Source: a virus. From it: a stretch of DNA of 39,341 bases. Where the stretch lies: positions 1 through 39,341 of the IMG/VR virus record IMGVR_UViG_3300047550_003771; one strand, given 5' to 3'. The notes beneath the pieces were generated by a model. That model was not told where the DNA came from and did not search any database. It worked only from the letters and a program-made list of their open reading frames with translations. Shown here piece by piece: positions 1-6,363 of the stretch (the first letter of the stretch is position 1; every line of letters begins with the position of its first letter). The position numbers were made by a program, and so were the translations under genes.

Positions 1-313
1 GTTGTAGGCGCTCCAGGGCGCGCCTGAGGGTGTCTATACCTTTCTTGCTCAGAAAAGGCTGGTTTGCCGGATCGTGACGGATCAGCGCCAACGCCTCCTC
101 CGCCAAGCTCGGAGGCTTGGGGCGGCGTGCGGCGCGGACTTCATCAACAAAGGCAAATCCTTTTTGCTCCAGCCACTCACAGCACGCCTCCAATTCCTGG
201 TCGGCGCCATGCCTCCAAGCAATAACAATAATCTCTTGCGTTGATAAAGGAAGATTGTTCCACTTGTCAACCAGCTCCAACGGTGGGGTGATGGAATGTT
301 GTTGATTAGTCAT
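1..313 (-). CDS. small acidic protein, paralogue of the next gene; 3' end beyond the window
   Basis: Partial gene: the reading frame starts at ATG 313 and runs off the left edge after about 104 codons. The protein opens MTNQQHSITPPLELVDKW and later has a block EACCEWLEQKG followed by RAARRPKPPSLAEEALA. The next gene upstream has the same plan (MTNQQHPITPPPELVQQW, then RTARRPKTLSLKEQALE), so the two are tandem paralogues. The start overlaps the stop of that gene by 8 bases, which fixes it. I recall this ELVQQW plus RRPKPPSL plan from small proteins of cyanophages and freshwater picocyanobacteria; the function is unknown. The DNA is clearly richer in G+C than the genes further right. Confidence 0.7.
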   Translation of the reverse strand, partial: MTNQQHSITPPLELVDKWNNLPLSTQEIIVIAWRHGADQELEACCEWLEQKGFAFVDEVRAARRPKPPSLAEEALALIRHDPANQPFLSKKGIDTLRRALERLQ

Positions 314-632
314 CGAGCTGCTCCAGTACAGCGCGGATAAGCTTGTAATTCTGGATGCTCAGCTCAGCTTGCTCTTCATCTAGGGCTTCAAGCGCCTGCT
401 CTTTCAAGCTCAGCGTCTTTGGTCGGCGGGCGGTGCGAAGATTGGCAGCAAGCTCCCACTGACCTTGCGTGGTCGTTAGCCACACACAGCTCGCATCGAG
501 TTCAGCTTCAGCGCCCCATTGGGCGGCACGGGCGGCAATGCGGCGTATTACCTCAGGGCCGCCTTCATCGCAATCAATCCACTGCTGCACCAGCTCCGGC
601 GGTGGGGTAATGGGGTGTTGTTGGTTAGTCAT
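306..632 (-). CDS. small protein of the MTNQQ...PPPELVQQW family
   Basis: A 108-residue protein with MTNQQHPITPPPELVQQW at the N-terminus, a central helix-rich stretch (RIAARAAQWGAEAELDASC), then RTARRPKTLSLKEQALEALDEEQ and a charged C-terminus. It is a paralogue of the partial gene that follows it. Its ATG at 632 forms a TAATG junction with the stop of the upstream gene, and its own stop overlaps the downstream start by 8 bases, so the genes are translationally coupled. No catalytic motif is visible and the function is unknown. Local G+C is high compared with the rest of the module. Confidence 0.75.
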   Translation of the reverse strand: MTNQQHPITPPPELVQQWIDCDEGGPEVIRRIAARAAQWGAEAELDASCVWLTTTQGQWELAANLRTARRPKTLSLKEQALEALDEEQAELSIQNYKLIRAVLEQLDD

Positions 633-874
633 TAGTCATCATCTCCATTGTCAGGTGGAACAAGAGTGGTTAATGCTTGGTACTCACCCCAGGTAAAGGA
701 CATGCGTTGTTCACCAGCTTTAGTGCTAAGTTGAACATCAAAGCCTTCACCGTTATACCAGTGAGTTACCTCCATAAAGTCATCTGCTCCAGCAAATAAA
801 TCAAAGGGCTGGAGCAATACAAATGACCCATCACGTTTGTATTCTTTGATGTCATAATCTTTTGAATCAGCCAT
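632..874 (-). CDS. hypothetical 80-residue acidic phage protein
   Basis: Starts at ATG 874 and ends in a TAATG junction with the downstream gene. The sequence is polar and acidic (ends PPDNGDDD) with aromatic residues spaced as in a small beta-rich fold (FVLLQPFDLFAG, VTHWYNGEGFDVQL, MSFTWGEYQAL). No known motif. The start lies inside the end of a possible 23-residue membrane peptide gene, an 8-base overlap. Function unknown. Confidence 0.7.
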   Translation of the reverse strand: MADSKDYDIKEYKRDGSFVLLQPFDLFAGADDFMEVTHWYNGEGFDVQLSTKAGEQRMSFTWGEYQALTTLVPPDNGDDD

Positions 875-938
875 AAACTACAGAAACAACAATAAATGAA
901 ATGCCACAGATAATAAAAATAATTAGCAATGTGTCCAT
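867..938 (-). CDS. possible 23-residue single-pass membrane micropeptide
   Basis: ATG 938 to TGA 867 encodes MDTLLIIFIICGISFIVVSVVYG, one continuous hydrophobic helix of about 20 residues after an acidic residue, which looks like a small membrane peptide. The end overlaps the start of the downstream gene by 8 bases, the same coupling seen elsewhere in this module. The start lies just after the T-rich tail of a terminator-like hairpin, so expression would need read-through or a local promoter. Its small size means chance occurrence cannot be excluded. Confidence 0.4.
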   Translation of the reverse strand: MDTLLIIFIICGISFIVVSVVYG

Positions 939-939
939 C

Positions 940-968
940 AAAAGAAAAGACCCCGACTTGCGCCGGGG
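940..968 (-). terminator. rho-independent terminator after the 993-1355 gene
   Basis: On the minus strand a CCCCG/CGGGG stem (951-955 with 964-968) with an 8-base loop is followed by a T-rich tail (TCTTTTCTTTT). It lies 25 bases after the stop codon at 993 and would end the tRNA-Leu and 120-residue-protein transcript. Confidence 0.65.
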
Positions 969-992
969 ATCTGTCAGCAGTTCAAGTGTAGC

Positions 993-1355
993 TTAAGCAG
1001 GCTGAACACTAGTGTCAATGGGCGGCTGCCCTGTACCAGATTCCTTAAGCTTGTCTAGCATTTCAACCATGATGGTGGCATGCAGCTGTGTCTGCTCCAT
1101 GAAATGCTTGGCACGATCAGCTGAGATGGTATGAACATTGCCATTGGGTTCTACATAACGCCAGCTGCCATCAGGTTGTGGATCACCCTGGAGCGCAAGA
1201 CGTTCTGAGTTGTGGACGTACCGCAACTCAATGTTGTGATAATCCTTAAGTCCATCTTGTGCAGTCCATGTAGCACCTACGTTGTAGCGCTTGTCTTCAT
1301 CACTGAAGGCATGGAACTCAGGAATGATGTACTTAAAGCAAGCAAAGATTGACAT
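993..1355 (-). CDS. hypothetical 120-residue phage protein
   Basis: Starts at ATG 1355 (MSIFACFKYIIPEF), 23 bases after the 3' end of the tRNA-Leu gene. The middle is beta-like and aromatic (YNVGATWTAQDGL, WRYVEPNGNVHTI). The end is a helical region (KHFMEQTQLHATIMVEMLDKLKE) and a polar tail ending VQPA. A terminator follows. I do not recognise the family. Because the mature tRNA is cut from the same RNA, this message probably starts at the tRNA 3' processing site. Confidence 0.65.
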   Translation of the reverse strand: MSIFACFKYIIPEFHAFSDEDKRYNVGATWTAQDGLKDYHNIELRYVHNSERLALQGDPQPDGSWRYVEPNGNVHTISADRAKHFMEQTQLHATIMVEMLDKLKESGTGQPPIDTSVQPA

Positions 1356-1378
1356 GATGTTGAAGTTGTTATGTGGGT

Positions 1379-1464
1379 TGGTAGGGACAGAGAGACTTGA
1401 ACTCTCACAGCCAATGGCCTACGGATTTTAAGTCCGTTGCGTCTACCTATTCCGCCATGTCCCC
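1379..1464 (-). tRNA. tRNA-Leu (anticodon UAA), CCA encoded
   Basis: The minus strand folds as an 86-base class II tRNA. The acceptor strand GGGGACA pairs with TGTCCCT (first pair G-T), then discriminator A and an encoded CCA. The anticodon stem ACGGA/TCCGT holds the loop CTTAAAA, giving anticodon TAA. A variable arm is present, and the T arm GAGAG-TTCAAGT-CTCTC is canonical. It would read UUA codons, useful for an AT-leaning phage in a GC-richer host. Its first 18 bases also hold the last codons and the stop of the upstream gene. Confidence 0.93.
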
Positions 1465-1671
1465 ATCACTTGGACTTATATCAACTGTAATTGCAGTTGA
1501 ATGCCAAGTGTGATCATGAGGCAATGGCTCAGTACCATAGTCCCATGTGTCGTAGTCATCCTCATTACGAGGATCTTCAATCAGTACATAGTGTGGTGAG
1601 TGATCATGAATGTATTCACCAATGTTTGCCATTGCCATGGCAAGCAGCTGTTCATCAGTGTAGTCAGGCAT
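1447..1671 (-). CDS. hypothetical 74-residue acidic protein whose end overlaps the tRNA
   Basis: The start is set at ATG 1671 (MPDYTDEQLLAMAMANIG). A GTG five codons upstream lies inside a hairpin and is less likely. The protein is acidic and His-rich (EYIHDHSPHYVLIEDPRNEDDYDTW). The last codons and the TAG stop at 1447 lie inside the first 18 bases of tRNA-Leu, so tRNA maturation by RNase P would cut the stop codon from this message. No known family. Confidence 0.6.
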   Translation of the reverse strand: MPDYTDEQLLAMAMANIGEYIHDHSPHYVLIEDPRNEDDYDTWDYGTEPLPHDHTWHSTAITVDISPSDGDMAE

Positions 1672-1678
1672 GAAAGAA

Positions 1679-1710
1679 AAGGCCACCTATGCCAAGCATA
1701 CGATGGCCTT
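1679..1710 (-). terminator. two-tier hairpin, terminator or attenuator between the PcfJ-like gene and the next gene
   Basis: On the minus strand AAGGCCA/TGGCCTT encloses TATGC-TTG-GCATA, followed by TTCTTTC and then ATG 1671. It sits 9 bases after the stop at 1720, so it may end the upstream transcript. Because the next start lies just 7 bases past the stem, it could also control initiation there. Confidence 0.5.
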
Positions 1711-1719
1711 GCTGTGGCT

Positions 1720-3465
1720 TCAGCTCTTAGATGCTAGCTCAGCATCTCTGGCTTTCAATGCCTGACTGAATGCAGTTGTATACAATTCTTGTTGTTCAGG
1801 TTTAAGTGATGTGTTGGATACCCCCTTAATTTGATTAACATTCATGACGCCATTGTTGACATCTAGCTGGATGGTAAATACAGGCTTGTTATCAATCATG
1901 CACAGTACAATGAAATGTTTCTTCTTGCGTACACCTTCTGCATAGCCTGATGCAGAGCCAACGCAGTTACGTACTGCCTGGCCCCAAGCTGCAAGTTGAT
2001 GTGTATCAATGGGCTGAAAGAATGTCCATGTTGATTCACCAAGCATAATCTTGATTGGTGTTGGAAACAAATCTTGTGGTAATGATTGGTTCTCATTGTT
2101 TAGTTTCCATGCGGTTGATTGTACATGGTCATGAAACTCTTCAATACGCCAGCGGCTAGGCGGATCAAATGTATCTTGCTTGTTAAGTATATTAGTTAGC
2201 ATGTTCATAGTGTCACGCCATTCATGCAAACGATATGTGTAATGTTGAATCTCTCTATCAAAATACATATTGCCTGCTAATTCTTTAGCGTATGACTTCT
2301 CAACTATCTTAAAGAATGATGCAACAGGCATGTTATCTTTCAACCACTTCTGAACTAGGTTACTTGCGTATGAAAAACAATTACCACCAGCAATCAATGC
2401 AGACATATGTGATTGATAGTAATCAATAGGACAGTCATCCCATACACTATGAATGCCATATATTGCAGTCAACAAAGCAATGATTGTTTTCCATGGCGCA
2501 GCAACTAGCTTTGAATCTGTAATTGAACTATCGTTAATACGCGTCATAACTAATGCACATTGTTCTTCTATCCATTTCTTAAAGAATGGTGTATTAATAA
2601 TGTGCTTGATCTTATCTAATCTTTTATACTCATAGCCTCTGCTATAACCCAGGCCTTCATGGATTACATTGTAGTCAATCAAGTTAAGCAATGATTCATG
2701 TGATGGTACCCAACTGTTCTTATCAACCGTATTCCAATAGGAACTGCTAACGTCTGAATAACTAATCAGCAATGATGCAATGCAATGTTGATTACGAATA
2801 CGTTCAAAGATCTCACGGCTATCTTGCCACGTAGGTATAAACAATGACAATGAGTTGGAGAATGCATTAATACAATTGCGTCGCATCTCACCAGACTTTT
2901 GGTAATACGTTGGCACACCAGCTAGGTTCCATCCGTATTGCAGTTCGCTTGATGGCATTGTCTTGATCTGCTCTAAAGTAACTGTCTCACCATAGGTGTA
3001 GAAAGTTGAGCGACCATACTTAACTTCTTGATGTTGATCTATCTTACTTTTTACTGCATGCGCCATAGCCTTGCGTGCAGCTTCAGTATTCTTGAATGCA
3101 TATCGATAACCATATACATACTTATCACGTTGGTCAGCAGGTGGAAGCCATGCTGCATACCAACATTGTTCGTAGTAATAGATAATGGCATAAACAATAT
3201 TTGTACGTTGATAATCAATCATTTCAAACCTGTTAAACGCATAATAACGAAACTTAGCAGCCATGCGATTGATACGTTCAATTGCAGTAGCAAGTGTATC
3301 TTTAGATACAATATCCACTGGGATTAAATCGTGTGGGTTACCAAGTGGATGTGTTGTCTTTTTAGTTGCTGGAGCAGCAGGTTTCTGTTGCTTAGCCAAT
3401 GCCTTAAGGCTTGGGTCATAAGCAAGCAGCTCGGTTTGCAGATTGTCAGGCAGACGGAATTGCAT
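1720..3465 (-). CDS. PcfJ-like protein, 581 residues
   Basis: The longest gene of the leftward module, from ATG 3465. The C-terminal region (about residues 480-560) matches the PcfJ-like pattern I know from plasmids and phages: WGQAVRNCVGSASGYAEG (the 'HCVG.YA' element), then LCMIDNKPVFTIQLD (usually 'slR....p..TiE') and NQIKGVSN (usually 'i.Q.rG..N'). The rest is a mostly helical, Tyr- and Trp-rich region without recognisable motifs, with a Lys/Pro-rich linker near residues 25-40. The biochemical role of the family is not established as far as I know. It is probably alone on its message: a hairpin precedes it and a terminator-like hairpin follows it. Confidence 0.6.
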   Translation of the reverse strand: MQFRLPDNLQTELLAYDPSLKALAKQQKPAAPATKKTTHPLGNPHDLIPVDIVSKDTLATAIERINRMAAKFRYYAFNRFEMIDYQRTNIVYAIIYYYEQCWYAAWLPPADQRDKYVYGYRYAFKNTEAARKAMAHAVKSKIDQHQEVKYGRSTFYTYGETVTLEQIKTMPSSELQYGWNLAGVPTYYQKSGEMRRNCINAFSNSLSLFIPTWQDSREIFERIRNQHCIASLLISYSDVSSSYWNTVDKNSWVPSHESLLNLIDYNVIHEGLGYSRGYEYKRLDKIKHIINTPFFKKWIEEQCALVMTRINDSSITDSKLVAAPWKTIIALLTAIYGIHSVWDDCPIDYYQSHMSALIAGGNCFSYASNLVQKWLKDNMPVASFFKIVEKSYAKELAGNMYFDREIQHYTYRLHEWRDTMNMLTNILNKQDTFDPPSRWRIEEFHDHVQSTAWKLNNENQSLPQDLFPTPIKIMLGESTWTFFQPIDTHQLAAWGQAVRNCVGSASGYAEGVRKKKHFIVLCMIDNKPVFTIQLDVNNGVMNVNQIKGVSNTSLKPEQQELYTTAFSQALKARDAELASKS

Positions 3466-3491
3466 GGTTGGTTTGGATTGAGTTTGTAGTG

Positions 3492-3521
3492 TAGGTCAGT
3501 TTAACGTCATGACCTAGGACG
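3492..3521 (-). promoter_or_regulatory. leader hairpin (element E) before the PcfJ-like gene
   Basis: On the minus strand TAGGTCA/TGACCTA forms a 7-base-pair stem with loop TGACGTTAAAC. An alternative stem ACGTC/GACGT is possible in the same bases. It begins shortly after the stop at 3527 and ends 27 bases before ATG 3465. The string GACGTTAAAC also occurs in the divergent C element near 11,533. Confidence 0.45.
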
Positions 3522-3526
3522 TGTGA

Positions 3527-3745
3527 TCAGTTCTCTATTTCTTCATCTTCATCATCGTCTTCACGCCATTCATCTGCAAGTATTGCAGAATGTGTATCAT
3601 CTGCTGCATCATCAAATGCTGCAGCTTGCGTTGGTGACACATAGAATGGCAGCTGCTTAGCAAACCCAGTGGCAAGGTAAACCCTACCCCTGGGACCACG
3701 CAGTACAATGTACCAGCGTTTGAATTCTATTGAAAAGCCAAGCAT
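3527..3745 (-). CDS. hypothetical 72-residue protein with acidic tail
   Basis: The start is set at ATG 3745 (MLGFSIEFKRWYIVLRGPRG), which forms a TAATG junction with the upstream gene; an in-frame start at 3760 is less likely. The N-terminal half is a compact beta-like stretch (RWYIVLRGPRGRVYLATGF). The C-terminal third is strongly acidic (DEWREDDDEDEEIEN). No known family; such acidic tails are common in phage proteins that bind DNA-binding partners, but this is only a guess. Confidence 0.65.
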   Translation of the reverse strand: MLGFSIEFKRWYIVLRGPRGRVYLATGFAKQLPFYVSPTQAAAFDDAADDTHSAILADEWREDDDEDEEIEN

Positions 3746-4008
3746 TAGTCTAAACTCCAATCGGATGTGTCAACCAGTTGCCATTCAAGATCCAACTGAT
3801 ACAAGAAATGGCAGAAGCCATCTTCATCAGTAGGAATCTGTTCGTCATCAGCCAGCTGGAAAGAAGCTCTGCATAATGCAGGAGCCCATTCCTCGGGGTC
3901 TGTATATGTTGCACGGTATAAAAGACGCATGTCTTCAACCATTGCTGTAACTGTGACATCAGATCCATTGATCGTAGTCTCTTCAATTGCAAGGACAGTG
4001 CATGCCAT
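3745..4008 (-). CDS. hypothetical 87-residue protein
   Basis: The start is set at ATG 4008 (MACTVLAIEETTINGSDVTV) because it gives an ATGA overlap with the upstream stop; the frame stays open 18 codons further without need. The sequence alternates short beta-like runs with acidic loops (ATYTDPEEWAPALCRASFQL, then a Trp-rich end LEWQLVDTSDWSLD). Both ends are translationally coupled to neighbours. Function unknown. Confidence 0.65.
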   Translation of the reverse strand: MACTVLAIEETTINGSDVTVTAMVEDMRLLYRATYTDPEEWAPALCRASFQLADDEQIPTDEDGFCHFLYQLDLEWQLVDTSDWSLD

Positions 4009-4193
4009 CAGTTTGACTCCGTGTAAGCAACGATACGATTGTCGTACTTGTAGATGTTGCAACGATACTTAGTCCAAGCACGTACCGTCTGGAACTCTGC
4101 AGTAAAGCGTTCAGCATCTGAGAGATGCTCCTCTGCTCTGCGCATTGCGCAGTTAGCAAGATTAACTCTGTCAAACAAAGTGATTTGATCCAT
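4008..4193 (-). CDS. hypothetical 61-residue helical protein
   Basis: From ATG 4193, 24 bases after a family A leader element. The sequence (MDQITLFDRVNLANCAMRRAEEHLSDAERFTAEF) is mostly helical and ends in a basic/aromatic stretch (TKYRCNIYKYDNRIVAYTESN). There is no Shine-Dalgarno sequence; the leader is C/A-rich. It is the first gene of a coupled set of three (to 3527). Function unknown. Confidence 0.65.
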   Translation of the reverse strand: MDQITLFDRVNLANCAMRRAEEHLSDAERFTAEFQTVRAWTKYRCNIYKYDNRIVAYTESN

Positions 4194-4216
4194 GGAATTG
4201 AATTGGTAGGTGAACA

Positions 4217-4250
4217 GACCTGGGACTTACACCGCAAGGATGCCCAGATC
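4217..4250 (-). promoter_or_regulatory. structured leader element, family A copy 1
   Basis: Minus-strand RNA: outer stem CTGGG/CCCAG, then CA, one bulged U, CC, loop UUGC, GG, UG, the unpaired strand UAAGU, and back to the outer stem. It starts 1 base after the stop of the HNH gene and ends 24 bases before ATG 4193. Shared features of the six A copies are the bulged base after GGCA and the conserved UGUAAGUCC. Confidence 0.65.
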
Positions 4251-4251
4251 T

Positions 4252-4740
4252 TTAGAATAATTTAATGTTGTCAGCAAACAATTTATCTTTAGTTAATTGA
4301 TAAACACTTAAAGCTTCTTCATAAGAATCAAAACGTTTATGTAAAATACTTTTACCTTGAAAACTTAATTGTGCTATCCATTTATTCCTCGACTTACAAT
4401 AAGTAACTCCTTTAACATCTTTATTAAGATTATTCAGAGATCTACTAACAAGTCTTAGATTATCAAGTTTGTTATTTGATGTGTTGCGATCAACATGATC
4501 AACATCACAGTTGTTTGGAATTAAACCGTTATTCATTACCCAAATAATTCGATGTTCTTTGTACAAACGTCCATCAATACGCACAACTCTGTAGCCTTTA
4601 GTTGTATAACAACCGGCTTGTTGTTTTGCATTGTTGCAACGTTTACCCGGCTGAGGCAACCAATGAATGGTTCCTTGATTAAAATCATATCTAAGCAAAG
4701 AATTTAAATATTCTTGCTCAGGAAGTTTAATTGGATTCAT
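4252..4740 (-). CDS. HNH homing endonuclease with AP2 DNA-binding domain
   Basis: A 162-residue protein. The HNH nuclease core lies at about residues 62-106: EHRIIWVMN, then DVDHVDRNTSNN and DNLRLVSRSLNNLN, giving the catalytic His-Asn-His/Asn set (H63, D81-H82, N90, N94). An AP2-type DNA-binding module follows at 110-148 (GVTYCKSRNKWIAQL...KRFDSYEEAL). This pairing is typical of free-standing phage homing endonucleases that cut one DNA strand near their own site. The gene is AT-richer than its neighbours, a sign of transfer. It is coupled by ATGA to the DUF4236-like gene and followed by an A element. Confidence 0.92.
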   Translation of the reverse strand: MNPIKLPEQEYLNSLLRYDFNQGTIHWLPQPGKRCNNAKQQAGCYTTKGYRVVRIDGRLYKEHRIIWVMNNGLIPNNCDVDHVDRNTSNNKLDNLRLVSRSLNNLNKDVKGVTYCKSRNKWIAQLSFQGKSILHKRFDSYEEALSVYQLTKDKLFADNIKLF

Positions 4741-4934
4741 AAAATTCGAATACCTCGTTTAGACAATCCTGTACCAGGCAATGCCACTGACGCACGTACA
4801 CCTGAGTCACGTGCATTCAATGTTACCTGGAATGGACCAAGCTTGATCGACTTGGTATAAGACTTAACACCATGTTCTGTAATGTTAAATCCCAGGATTG
4901 TCTTGTCAAAATTGATTGATGATTTCTTAGGCAT
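4737..4934 (-). CDS. DUF4236-like small protein
   Basis: A 65-residue basic protein. The C-terminal half (YTKSIKLGPFQVTLNARDSGVRASVALPGTGLSKRGIRI) resembles the short beta-strand repeat of DUF4236, including the closing 'PGTGLS' motif. It lacks the usual N-terminal 'R.S.k.gpgvrlN.s..G' wording, so the match is partial. It starts at ATG 4934, overlapping the upstream stop by 8 bases, and its stop overlaps the endonuclease start (ATGA). Function of the family is unknown. Confidence 0.5.
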   Translation of the reverse strand: MPKKSSINFDKTILGFNITEHGVKSYTKSIKLGPFQVTLNARDSGVRASVALPGTGLSKRGIRIL

Positions 4935-5226
4935 TGGGATTTGTGTTCATTTCGGTAACAATGAACCTAAGTTCAAACGACTCTGGCTCGTGCTCCGTTG
5001 GTTCTGTGTAGGTAGCTTCAAAACCACCAGAGCTACAGCATGTGTCTTCTATCGATGAGAACAATAGGTTTGTTGCCATTGCTTTCATACGAGCAATAGT
5101 AGGTACATGCATCTCTTTAGTATTTGGATCTCTCCATTTCCAATCCAATGCCTGCATAGTGATTAACACCTTTTCAAATTTGAAAGAGTTAATGACTTGT
5201 TCAATGAGCTTGTGTGTAATTGTCAT
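4927..5226 (-). CDS. conserved phage protein with 'ALDWKWRDPN...VPT' motif, 99 residues
   Basis: From ATG 5226. The motif ALDWKWRDPNTKEMHVPT followed by a helix (IARMKAMATNLLFSSI), a segment SSGGFEATYTEPTE and a beta strand ESFELRFIVTEMN matches a small protein I know from many phages of different hosts ('vl.aLdW.W....vPt...l...a..Ll', then 'tGGf.a'). Its function is not known to me. It sits in the coupled gene run 5435 to 4252 with the endonuclease at its end. Confidence 0.65.
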   Translation of the reverse strand: MTITHKLIEQVINSFKFEKVLITMQALDWKWRDPNTKEMHVPTIARMKAMATNLLFSSIEDTCCSSGGFEATYTEPTEHEPESFELRFIVTEMNTNPNA

Positions 5227-5231
5227 GGTTG

Positions 5232-5435
5232 TTACTGAAGTTCATCAGGGAGTAACATCTGCGTATCTTCATCATCCATATTGGACATAACAAACTTTTC
5301 TCCATTGGGGGCAATAAAGCCCCCAATGAATCCAACACCTGACTTATCTGCTTGTTCTTTAAGGTGAGCAACTAGACGCATAGCAGCAAGTCGTTGGTTA
5401 TCTATTGAATCAGGAATACGTAATTGATCAGACAT
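5232..5435 (-). CDS. conserved small phage protein, 67 residues
   Basis: From ATG 5435. A helical N-terminus (NQRLAAMRLVAHLKEQADKSG) leads to a glycine-rich strand pair (VGFIGGFIAPNGEKFVMSNM) and an acidic end (DDEDTQMLLPDELQ). The 'GGF.AP.G.kfvmsNm' stretch resembles small cyanophage proteins. The downstream gene begins 6 bases after its stop. The upstream spacer holds an inverted repeat and a strong hairpin. Confidence 0.65.
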   Translation of the reverse strand: MSDQLRIPDSIDNQRLAAMRLVAHLKEQADKSGVGFIGGFIAPNGEKFVMSNMDDEDTQMLLPDELQ

Positions 5436-5491
5436 GAGTGAAGTGAAATTAGATAAGTGAACGAGGGTAGTCTATCAAGGTAGTCAAGGGT

Positions 5492-5519
5492 TGTATCTAA
5501 TATGTAATGGTTAGATACA
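5492..5519. repeat. 9-base-pair inverted repeat upstream of the 5232-5435 gene
   Basis: TGTATCTAA (5492-5500) and TTAGATACA (5511-5519) are perfect inverted arms around a 10-base spacer. It may be an operator or an RNA hairpin in the 180-base spacer between 5435 and 5615. No clear -35/-10 pair was found on the minus strand beside it. Confidence 0.45.
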
Positions 5520-5541
5520 TAGGTTTACCTTATAGAAATAA

Positions 5542-5583
5542 GGGTGCCCCCCTGGTACCCTCTGGGGGTCTGGGGGTACACCC
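5542..5583 (-). terminator. strong G/C hairpin, candidate terminator after the 5615-5941 gene
   Basis: On the minus strand GGGTG/CACCC continues into CCCCC/GGGGG, with a competing inner stem GTACCC/GGGTAC. The tail reads TTATTTCTATAAGG, only moderately T-rich. It lies 32 bases after the stop at 5615. Confidence 0.5.
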
Positions 5584-5614
5584 TTTACTCATGCTGTGAG
5601 TGATACTACTCAAC

Positions 5615-5941
5615 TCATGAGTGCAACTCTTGGTGTTGCTTCCATGCTGCTGCATGCCGTTCATCAGCAGTCAGTGGTGGTTCACCTGTCAGATAATCAT
5701 CTGATGGCTCACCCCACTCAGTTGCTTTCTCAAGCAAACCAATAGCTTCAAAGATTAGCTCTGGTGCTTCATATGGAAGTTGTAGGTACATGTGGTCACG
5801 CTTCTCTTCTCTTGCAATAATTGCTTGCAGTTCTTTGATGATCAGGTTAATGCGTTTGGTTTCACTCATCTGAAGCATAACCTCATTACCGTTATGAGAA
5901 CGGAATACTTCTGGTTCAAAGTGCAGTTGATCTTGCGGCAT
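5615..5941 (-). CDS. hypothetical 108-residue helical protein
   Basis: From ATG 5941, 33 bases after a family A element. Helix-rich: TKRINLIIKELQAIIAREEKRD, then a segment APELIFEAIGLLEKATEWGE and an end rich in Glu/His (TADERHAAAWKQHQELHS). No recognisable domain. A strong hairpin follows at 5542-5583, so this may be the last gene of its transcript segment. No Shine-Dalgarno sequence; the leader is C/A-rich. Confidence 0.65.
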   Translation of the reverse strand: MPQDQLHFEPEVFRSHNGNEVMLQMSETKRINLIIKELQAIIAREEKRDHMYLQLPYEAPELIFEAIGLLEKATEWGEPSDDYLTGEPPLTADERHAAAWKQHQELHS

Positions 5942-5973
5942 AGTGTTGTTCTGGTGTGAATGGATTGTAAACT

Positions 5974-6001
5974 CTGGGACTTACACCTTACGGATGCCCA
6001 G
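5974..6001 (-). promoter_or_regulatory. structured leader element, family A copy 2
   Basis: Minus-strand RNA: outer stem CTGGG/CCCAG; inner CA-(U bulge)-CC, tetraloop GUAA (GNRA type), GG-UG; unpaired UAAGU. It follows the stop at 6007 by 5 bases and ends 33 bases before ATG 5941. Confidence 0.65.
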
Positions 6002-6006
6002 GCTTA

Positions 6007-6363
6007 TCAAGTTCTAGTTGTTAGATCGTTCTTGTCAATAGGTAGGTTGTACTGCTTGCATCGCGCAGCTTTCTCTGCACGTTTACGTCTGAAGTAACCA
6101 GGACTAATCTGATCTTCAAACTCAGTTAGTCTCTTGGTTAAACGTGCAATTGATTCTCTGTACCACTGAGTTGTGTTATCCATCAAGTCAGGGTCTCCAG
6201 TCTGCATGATGTCATTCAACCTTCGTTGAAAGTATTCAATGCGTCCTTCAAACAGATGGATGATTAGCCACCAATCATCTTCGCTAATGTCTTTGAATGT
6301 GACATTGTGTAGACCTTGGGGATAATCTGGTGAAGGCCCATCAGATTTCTTGGTGCGTCCCAT
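6007..6363 (-). CDS. hypothetical 118-residue basic helical protein
   Basis: From ATG 6363 with AGGA 4 bases upstream, one of few leaders here with a plausible ribosome site. The N-terminus is polar (MGRTKKSDGPSPDYPQG). The body is two long helices (DDWWLIIHLFEGRIEYFQRRLNDIMQ and TTQWYRESIARLTKRLTEFEDQ) followed by a basic tail (FRRKRAEKAARCKQ). The pattern suggests a coiled coil with a nucleic-acid-binding tail, but I do not recognise the family. Confidence 0.65.
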   Translation of the reverse strand: MGRTKKSDGPSPDYPQGLHNVTFKDISEDDWWLIIHLFEGRIEYFQRRLNDIMQTGDPDLMDNTTQWYRESIARLTKRLTEFEDQISPGYFRRKRAEKAARCKQYNLPIDKNDLTTRT

